Shown here in pieces: positions 60,601-64,000 of a stretch of DNA of 64,000 nucleotides (its first letter is position 1; every line of letters begins with the position of its first letter). Below the pieces are notes generated by a model. It saw nothing but the letters and a program-made list of their open reading frames with translations. It was not told the DNA's origin and ran no database searches. This stretch comes from Phytophthora sp. 'mugwort' (Eukaryota; Oomycota; Peronosporomycetes; Peronosporales; Peronosporaceae). The position numbers and the translations under genes were made by a program. Location of the stretch: NCBI GenBank assembly GCA_033558025.1, contig JAUCEF010000007.1, positions 2,294,001 through 2,358,000 of the forward strand, written 5' to 3'.

Positions 60601-63600
60601 ACCCGATGACGCTCCGCTAGATAGCGTCACTGAACCGCTCACCTTGTCCGTTCCCGTACCGGAATCCGCGCTACCGACGGACACCGACCCACTCGTCGCA
60701 CTCGAACCAGAACCGCTCGAGACTACTACATCACCCCCAACACCGCTAGACTCCGTGCCGCCGCTGATGTCCACAGCTCCGCCGGTCGTCGCTCCAGTGC
60801 CACCGACGATAAACACACGACCACCAACTCCAACACCATCAGTGTCCGTGCCAGTGCTGTCGCCGCTCCGCACAAGAACGTCTCCGCCCATACTCGAGTC
60901 GCTGGACCCTACCAACAGGCTGATGGCACCCGCATCTTTTCCCTTCGCATTCGCCGTCGCGACGTCGATAGACCCAGAAGGGCCGCCAGTGGACACACCC
61001 GTCGACAGTGAGATTCCACCGCTCGCCACTGCCCCGCCCGTCACCAGCGAGATGCGGCCGCTTTGGGGCGCAGCGCCCGCCTCCAAGCTCGATAACAACA
61101 CGTTTCCACTCGTCACGTCGGTGCCACCTCCGCTTTGAATCAACACAGTGCCACCCACAAGCGAGTCCCCGGCGCCTCCGATGAGTTCCACGTCACCACC
61201 GGTTTCACCCTCGCCACCAGAAACAGACACCTTGCCTCCGACTCCAGACGACCCAGAGGATACCCCAGCAGAAAGCGTGATGCCACCACCGGTACTCTTT
61301 CCTCCGGACCCCACGAGCATCGCGATGTTGCCGCCCTGGCCAGTCGATGAGGCGCTAGAGGTTGTGACAATAACATCACCCGAGTTCCCGCCCATCCCTA
61401 TTCCCGTCGTCATCGACACGCTGCCGCTGGCCTGAGCGGAACCCGAATCCGCTGTGGACACCTTCACGTCGCCGCTCGTCGCACCGTCCCCGCGGCCGCT
61501 CGAGATGAGCACGCTACCACCCAAGGACGAGGCGCCCGCACCACCTGCCAACGTCAGGTCACCACCCACAGCAGTTCCCGATCCGCCACGCACCGTGACA
61601 GCGCCGCCTGTGCCCGTACCCGTCTCCGTCGTCGTGACCTCGTCCGTTGTCTGGGCCCTGCTCGTGCCGCCCTCGACACTCACGGATCCGCCCGTATTCG
61701 AGTCGCCGGAGCCCACGCTCAGCGAGATCGACCCGCTTGCGCCTCCCGTCGAAGACCCTGTCAAAATGGACACCGACCCGGAAGTACCACCGCTCGCCGC
61801 TCCCGATGACACCTGCACGGCGCCGCTCGTGCTCGTCGTCGATGCCGCACTCGACACCATCACGACCCCGCTCCTCGCGCTATCGCCTGTGCCGCTGGAG
61901 ATCAGCACCTGGCCGCCAGCAGCCGATGTGCCAGTGCCAGAGCCTGCAATGACCTCAACGTCACCGCCTATAGCAGTGCCACTCCCGCCCTCCACGCGAA
62001 CATGGCCTCCGGTTCCGACGGTGTCCTTGCTGCTTGCGCCGCCGCCAATATCCATCGCGCCTCCGACGTCAGCGTCTCCCGACCCCACGCGCACGACGAT
62101 CGAGCCACTCGCGCCACCTGTCGCATCGGACGTCAGCACCGACACGCTCCCCGAGCTCCCACCCGATGACGCTCCGCTAGATAGCGTCACTGAACCGCTC
62201 ACCTTGTCCGTTCCCGTACCGGAATCCGCGCTACCGACGGACACCGACCCACTCGTCGCACTCGAACCAGAACCGCTCGAGACTACTACATCACCCCCAA
62301 CACCGCTAGACTCCGTGCCGCCGCTGATGTCCACAGCTCCGCCGGTCGTCGCTCCAGTGCCACCGACGATAAACACACGACCACCAACTCCAACACCATC
62401 AGTGTCCGTGCCAGTGCTGTCGCCGCTCCGCACAAGAACGTCTCCGCCCATACTCGAGTCGCTGGACCCTACCAACAGGCTGATGGCACCCGCAGCTTTT
62501 CCCTTCGCATTCGCCGTCGCGACGTCGATAGACCCAGAAGCGCCGCCAGTGGACACACCCGTCGACAGCGAGATTCCACCACTCGCCACTGCCCCGCCCG
62601 TCACCAGCGAGATGCGGCCGCTTTGGGGCGCAGCGCCCGCCTCCAAGCTCGACAACAACACGTTTCCGCTCGTCACGTCGGTACCACCTCCGCTCTGAAT
62701 CGACACCGTGCCACCACTTGTCGAACTACCGTCTCCCCCTGCAATGATCACCTCACCGCCGGTTTTGGCTGCTCCTGCTTTGAGAGATAAGGCTCCTCCT
62801 GTGCCGGATGCATGGGAGGAAGTTCCAGCCATAAGGTCAATTACGCCACCTTTGTCAGCATCGCCAGACCCAACGTGAACATCTACTGAGCCTCCGCTCC
62901 CGCCTCCTGCACTTGACGTTGAAATCAGAACTGTGCCCGAGTTTCCCACTTTCGCTGCACCCGACGACAACGTCACACGACCACTGGCATGGCTCACGCC
63001 GGAGTCAGCACTAGCAACAGTCACGTCTCCGCTAGCCGCATCACTCCCGCTGCCAGTCGTGATGGAAACGCTTCCACCGACGGTCTCCGAACCCGAGCCA
63101 CCATTTAGCACCACATCGCCTCCTCCAGTAGTACCGGTGCCTCCCGTCAAGCTGATCGCGCCTCCGACGCCGTTCTGGCTGTCTCCACCACGAGCGCTAA
63201 TGGACGCACTGTCCTCAGCATCACCAACCCCAGCAGCCACACTTATCGACCCGGCCTTACCTCCACTAGCATTCGATGTCGATACAGATACACCACCGGA
63301 CGAGCCAGTCTTCGCCACTCCCGTCGTCACTGAAACACTGCCGCTGGCCTGAGCGGAACCCGAATCCGCTGTGGACACCTTCACGTCGCCGCTCGTCGCA
63401 CCGTCCCCTCGGCCGCTCGAGATGAGCACGCTACCACCCAAGGACGAGGCGCCCACACCACCTGCCAACGTCAGGTCACCACCCACAGCAGTTCCCGATC
63501 CGCCACGCACCGTGACAGCGCCGCCTGTGCCCGTACCCGTCTCCGTCGTCGTGACCTCGTCCGTTGTCTGGGCCCTGCTCGTGCCGCCCTCGACACTCAC

Positions 63601-64000
63601 GGATCCGCCCGTATTCGAGTCGCCGGAGCCCACGCTCAGCGAGATCGACCCGCTCGCGCCTCCCGTCGAAGACCCTGTCAAAATGGACACCGACCCGGAA
63701 GTACCACCGCTCGCCGCTCCCGATGACACCTGCACGGCGCCGCTCGTGCTCGTCGTCGATGCCGCACTCGACACTATCACGACCCCACTCCTCGCGCTAT
63801 CGCCTGTGCCGCTGGAGATCAGTACCTGACCGCCAGCAGCCGATGTGCCAGTGCCAGAGCCTGCAATGACCTCAACGTCACCGCCTATAGCAGTGCCACT
63901 CCCGCCCTCCACGCGAACATGGCCTCCGGTTCCGACGGTGTCCTTGCTGCTTGCGCCGCCGCCAATATCCATCGCGCCTCCGACGTCAGCGTCTCCCGAC
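48634..64000 (-). CDS. Giant Gly/Ser/Thr-rich repeat protein, probable beta-solenoid (N-terminus beyond window)
   Basis: One uninterrupted frame runs from the stop at 48634-48636 to the window edge, giving at least 5,120 residues in one exon. It stays open beyond the Met codon at 63972, where the upstream codons read GDADVGGA, so the true start is outside. Most of it consists of units of about 15 residues with the pattern GGxVxVxxGxGxxx (for example VGGSVSITTGSGSDA). Small turns alternate with V/I/L-x-V/I/L strands, as expected of a beta-solenoid coil. No Cys or aromatic-rich globular domain interrupts the repeats. Region 49546-49900 is a linker (NVQLVSLNSLTNVDLTASET). Region 48800-49545 changes to 7-residue units (VDFSGAK). 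The C-terminal 40 residues form a small cap with two Cys (GTCMIGDLRFDRGNFYICVS) ending FIPI. A secreted, surface or vesicle protein is a reasonable inference, but no signal peptide is visible in the window. Confidence 0.85.
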   Translation of the reverse strand, partial: SGDADVGGAMDIGGGASSKDTVGTGGHVRVEGGSGTAIGGDVEVIAGSGTGTSAAGGQVLISSGTGDSARSGVVIVSSAASTTSTSGAVQVSSGAASGGTSGSVSILTGSSTGGASGSISLSVGSGDSNTGGSVSVEGGTSRAQTTDEVTTTETGTGTGGAVTVRGGSGTAVGGDLTLAGGVGASSLGGSVLISSGRGDGATSGDVKVSTADSGSAQASGSVSVTTGVAKTGSSGGVSVSTSNASGGKAGSISVAAGVGDAEDSASISARGGDSQNGVGGAISLTGGTGTTGGGDVVLNGGSGSETVGGSVSITTGSGSDAASGDVTVASADSGVSHASGRVTLSSGAAKVGNSGTVLISTSSAGGGSGGSVDVHVGSGDADKGGVIDLMAGTSSHASGTGGALSLKAGAAKTGGEVIIAGGDGSSTSGGTVSIQSGGGTDVTSGNVLLSSLEAGAAPQSGRISLVTGGAVASGGISLSTGVSTGGASGSIDVATANAKGKAAGAISLLVGSSDSSMGGDVLVRSGDSTGTDTDGVGVGGRVFIVGGTGATTGGAVDISGGTESSGVGGDVVVSSGSGSSATSGSVSVGSADSGTGTDKVSGSVTLSSGASSGGSSGSVSVLTSDATGGASGSIVVRVGSGDADVGGAMDIGGGASSKDTVGTGGHVRVEGGSGTAIGGDVEVIAGSGTGTSAAGGQVLISSGTGDSARSGVVMVSSAASTTSTSGAVQVSSGAASGGTSGSVSILTGSSTGGASGSISLSVGSGDSNTGGSVSVEGGTSRAQTTDEVTTTETGTGTGGAVTVRGGSGTAVGGDLTLAGGAGASSLGGSVLISSGRGDGATSGDVKVSTADSGSAQASGSVSMTTGIGMGGNSGDVIVTTSSASSTGQGGNIAMLVGSGGKSTGGGITLSAGVSSGSSGVGGKVSVSGGEGETGGDVELIGGAGDSLVGGTVLIQSGGGTDVTSGNVLLSSLEAGAAPQSGRISLVTGGAVASGGISLSTGVSTGGPSGSIDVATANAKGKDAGAISLLVGSSDSSMGGDVLVRSGDSTGTDTDGVGVGGRVFIVGGTGATTGGAVDISGGTESSGVGGDVVVSSGSGSSATSGSVSVGSADSGTGTDKVSGSVTLSSGASSGGSSGSVSVLTSDATGGASGSIVVRVGSGDADVGGAMDIGGGASSKDTVGTGGHVRVEGGSGTAIGGDVEVIAGSGTGTSAAGGQVLISSGTGDSARSGVVMVSSAASTTSTSGAVQVSSGAASGGTSGSVSILTGSSTGGASGSISLSVGPGDSNTGGSVSVEGGTSRAQTTDEVTTTETGTGTGGAVTVRGGSGTAVGGDLTLAGGAGASSLGGSVLISSGRGDGATSGDVKVSTADSGSAQASGSVSMTTGIGMGGNSGDVIVTTSSASSTGQGGNIAMLVGSGGKSTGGGITLSAGVSSGSSGVGGKVSVSGGEGETGGDVELIGGAGDSLVGGTVLIQSGGGTDVTSGNVLLSSLEAGAAPQSGRISLVTGGAVASGGISLSTGVSTGGASGSIDVATANAKGKAAGAISLLVGSSDSSMGGDVLVRSGDSTGTDTDGVGVGGRVFIVGGTGATTGGAVDISGGTESSGVGGDVVVSSGSGSSATSGSVSVGSADSGTGADKVSGSVTLSSGASSGGSSGSVSVLTSDATGGASGSIVVRVGSGDADVGGAMDIGGGASSKDTVGTGGHVRVEGGSGTAIGGDVEVIAGSGTGTSAAGGQVLISSGTGDSARSGVVIVSSAASTTSTSGAVQVSSGAASGGTSGSVSILTGSSTGGASGSISLSVGSGDSNTGGSVSVEGGTSRAQTTDEVTTTETGTGTGGAVTVRGGSGTAVGGDLTLAGGVGASSLGGSVLISSGRGDGATSGDVKVSTADSGSAQASGSVSVTTGVAKTGSSGGVSVSTSNASGGKAGSISVAAGVGDAEDSASISARGGDSQNGVGGAISLTGGTGTTGGGDVVLNGGSGSETVGGSVSITTGSGSDAASGDVTVASADSGVSHASGRVTLSSGAAKVGNSGTVLISTSSAGGGSGGSVDVHVGSGDADKGGVIDLMAGTSSHASGTGGALSLKAGAAKTGGEVIIAGGDGSSTSGGTVSIQSGGGTDVTSGNVLLSSLEAGAAPQSGRISLVTGGAVASGGISLSTGVSTGGASGSIDVATANAKGKAAGAISLLVGSSDSSMGGDVLVRSGDSTGTDTNGVGVGGRVFIVGGTGATTGGAVDISGGTESSGVGGDVVVSSGSGSSATSGSVSVGSADSGTGTDKVSGSVTLSSGASSGGSSGSVSVLTSDATRGASGSIVVRVGSGDADVGGAMDIGGGASSKDTVGTGGHVRVEGGSGTAIGGDVEVTAGSGTGTSAAGGQVLISSGTGDSARSGVVMVSSAASTTSTSGAVQVSSGAASGGTSGSVSILTGSSTGGGSGSISLSVGSGDSNTGGSVSVEGGTSRAQTTDEVTTTETGTGTGGAVTVRGGSGTAVGGDLTLAGGAGAGSLGGSVLISSGRGDSATSGDVKVSTADSGSAQASGSVSVTTGVAKTGSSGGVSVSTSNASGGKAGSISVAAGVGDAEDSASISARGGDSQNGVGGAISLTGGTGTTGGGNVVLNGGSGSETVGGSVSITTGSGSDAASGDVTVASADSGVSHASGRVTLSSGAAKVGNSGTVLISTSSAGGGSGGSVDVHVGSGDADKGGVIDLMAGTSSHASGTGGALSLKAGAAKTGGELIIAGGDGSSTSGGTVSIQSGGGTDVTSGNVLLSSLEAGAAPQSGRISLVTGGAVASGGISLSTGVSTGGASGSIDVATANAKGKAAGAISLLVGSSDSSMGGDVLVRSGDSTATDSNSVGIGAGGHISVSGGDGLARGGDVFVSGGVGGVAAGGNLDFTSGSSPSGASGSVTIGVANAADDFVSGSIMMSSGESKNVQSGDVNIITGASFAGKSGSLNLGVGSSGTDAASGSILLTAGANEMIGPGGDIVMKGGSANQDGGSIKISGGKSIQTSGGSVEIASGVSLAKMSGNITVSTPDSGLADSGSLTLMTGIGTKGSSGDITLKTSGASGGNGGQITLSAGSGDGIDGGDIKLRAGNSTPDNGVGGVLDFQAGYGKMLGGNVAILGGSADDDAGGNVQIASGSGALVNSGNVVVATGTSGLSKTSGSLTLSSGTASGDTSGGVVISTANAPNGLSGSIVLSSGTGGVSESGEIQLIGGASTNDAGMGGRVLVQGGTGTRDGGDVEVTAGTGKSNVGGNIRLQSGSGSGADSGYTLVSSADAGINHNSGPLGFVTGATNGGNSGDISFESGAARDGNAGSILFKVGVSENTTAGAVAIVAGENAAIGGTGGDLLLSGGRGDGVGGGLTLTAGAGGSETGGNVGISSGASDSGATGSVSITSANTKSSLASGAITLSTGSSVGGDTGSISIMTSGTEGGVSGAVTVSLGSADTSLGGTLTLNSGPSTNPGGTGGSVVIEGGSGPFSGGEVSITGGSTDINTGVGGAIRVTSGTGQDAASGNVLVSTGNAGANTPSGLIALYTGTASGSNSGDINLQTTDAVQGKAGSIFLSVGGGDIVDAGSIELTSGSSSNSAGVGGSISVTGGRGKLSGGDVGITGGAGDGKVGGSVYVTSGSSKGSGPLTVSSGTATAGKSGDLTLVTSDATGGSGGSITVSVGSTSTDIAGVLSLQGGANTADASIGGAVMVTAGSGKDTGGSFTVTAGAGASTKGGSILLTSGSGTEAVSGDVVVASGESGTAMGSGSVTLSSGISKGGATGDVKLATSVAAGGPGGSITLSVGSSDATTGGNVDLSAGAASGVESTGGMVNLTGGKGKGGGDIQLRAGEGTVSSGGRIELVSGSGTAVSSGNILIRSANSGTSSMSGSIELRTGTATAGGSGSVFIKTSNSIGADAGSVTLSAGSSDSSTGGNVEVNAGGATGDASTGGKVKLTGGTGKTGGDVVISAGDGTVTAGGRLELASGAGAALPSGNVLIRTADPTTTSNSGSIELRTGTATAGASGSVLVKTSDAVGGAAGSVTLSVGSGNAATAGNVELYAGTSTHAEGIGGHTRIMGGTGTTIGGKVELVSGVGTTTKGGNVEVTSGGSTSGIASGNVIISSGNVIGAGQASGAVSLLSGTSTNGSTGPLTLGTASALGGSGGAVTLSVGSGEISNGGAISIFGGDTSDETGTGGVVTVVGGEGGTAGGDLKFTGGAGGSDVGGSVQITSGASGSAITGGINLASSDSTAAGTGGLTLTTGDANGATNTGSSGAVDIVSGDSAGGSGGNIVVQVGSGKAVAGGELKLISGRSTHDNGVGGKLSLLGGVGSMIGGAVDIRGGVGTGTIGGGINIVTGSSTTGGSGDVIVASGDSDTVAASGSVTISSGASARGGNSGSVTIKTSDASIVSPGTTTGLSGKLTIASGSSVVAGVGAGVSVTSGANTGGTGGLLELNGGVGKIGGGVSITAGTASATGTKGGDVNILSGTGDAATSGNVVIATADSGTGKVSGDLTLSTGGSLGGNSGAIALSTSNAVGGHAGSIDLSVGSGSADVGGDVILKAGASSHETGTGGAVTVSGGSGVTGGDVAITGGTSSGATTMGGAVRIISGTNTAGDSAPVVVESAAAKANFDTGALEFGSAASTGTGNSGGVTYSTGAAPGGTSGNFEVAIGDSGLAGGTGGEIKLTAGANTASNGGSIIATPGAGSSDTTHGEFRVEYPSGTPLLSVAKKSFTVNNVQLVSLNSLTNVDLTASETMTLTAKQVNVAGGPLTIQDYDFAVANGDGAVLVASASSGNVTMQGVLTLGMAEAVLEHTGTTSLTVSTPKLLVPAPVVTFSGAQVGFSGGSVDFSGAMVDFSSNDVGFPGAKVEFSGALIDFTSATAVAFSSAKVELKGLAVDVSATTVGFSSDDVAFSGTQVAFAGIGVNFTAATVDFSSSKVDFKGAAVDFSGTAVDVTSDDVAFSGDKVEFSGGAVDFTPTSAVTFSSSMVELKGAVVNISATAVDFTSEDVGFSGDNVEFSGGVVDYTSATAVAFSSSKVELKGAAVDISATAVNFTSNNIAFAGPGVDFSGTKVTMSSAKLNIAGSGSTPTATEGTCMIGDLRFDRGNFYICVSDGDPTWYSVMLSKFIPI
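48800..49545 (-). repeat. C-terminal 7-residue repeat block inside the giant protein
   Basis: The pattern V-x-F-S-G/S-x-x repeats without gaps. Units group into about four copies of roughly 49 residues, each with the order VEFSG, DFTSATAVAFSS, KVELKGAAVDISATAV, FTSDDVAFSG. The units share no close similarity with the 15-residue units upstream. Confidence 0.75.
55450..64000 (-). repeat. Higher-order tandem array with 1917- and 1560-bp periods
   Basis: The same landmark (CGCCGCCAATATCCATCGCG) occurs at about 57004, 58921, 60481, 62041 and 63958, giving spacings of 1917, 1560, 1560 and 1917 bp. The copies look nearly identical by eye. The two period lengths come from swapping one internal cassette: a long form (as at 62.70-63.35 kb) and a short form (as at 61.14-61.44 and 59.58-59.88 kb). 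The difference is 357 bp, exactly 119 codons, so the frame is kept. In protein order the visible cassettes are long, short, short, long, long. The array ends near 55450, where similarity drops to the older diverged repeats. Confidence 0.9.

Noticed and set aside
55979..63829. Plus-strand Pro-rich open frames of up to 414 codons, repeated several times inside the giant gene
   Set aside because: They are exact antisense shadows of the Gly/Ser-rich repeats, recur with the same 1917/1560-bp periods, and lack any independent start or splice signal.
1..64000. CRISPR arrays, bacterial operons, rRNA or tRNA genes
   Set aside because: The window is eukaryotic with spliced genes. I found no cloverleaf with A and B boxes and no regular spacer array.

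Overview
The window looks like nuclear DNA of an oomycete, most likely Phytophthora or a close relative. This is inferred from gene content (a flagellar protein next to a large NAD-glutamate dehydrogenase), compact genes with short GT-AG introns, an oomycete-type initiator motif, and a typical mix of Harbinger, hAT, DDE_1 and Ty3/gypsy remnants. No database search was possible, so family names rest on motifs recognised by eye.

Region 1 (about 0.1-26.2 kb) is gene-dense. In order it holds a gamma-tubulin complex component 3 (GCP3) gene (-), cytosolic leucyl-tRNA synthetase (+), eIF2 gamma (-), a CFAP57/WDR65-like flagellar WD40/coiled-coil protein (+), an LSM10-like Sm-fold protein (-), a CENP-B-type DNA-binding protein without a transposase core (+), an unknown coiled-coil protein (+), a MORN-repeat/coiled-coil protein (-), mitochondrial NAD-glutamate dehydrogenase (+) and a second unknown coiled-coil protein (+). 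Neighbours are often head-to-head or tail-to-tail with very short spacers. Several are cytoskeletal or flagellar candidates.

Region 2 (about 26.2-46.2 kb) is a graveyard of mobile elements with no intact host gene that I can support. It contains two related PIF/Harbinger elements, each with a Myb/SANT-like partner facing its transposase. It also contains a decayed Ulp1-like protease ORF cluster beside a 42-bp-arm inverted repeat, two DDE_1 transposase remnants, two hAT remnants, a broken Ty3/gypsy element and a possible solo LTR.

Region 3 (about 46.3-64.0 kb) holds an intron-rich CCDC47-like ER membrane protein gene (+), then an intronless giant gene (-) that runs off the right edge. At least 5,120 residues of it are visible. 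It is a Gly/Ser/Thr-rich repeat protein of roughly 15-residue units, probably a beta-solenoid. Its N-terminal visible half is a near-identical higher-order array with periods of 1917 and 1560 bp. Its C-terminus switches to 7-residue units and ends in a small Cys-containing cap. This gene is the best candidate for something undescribed.
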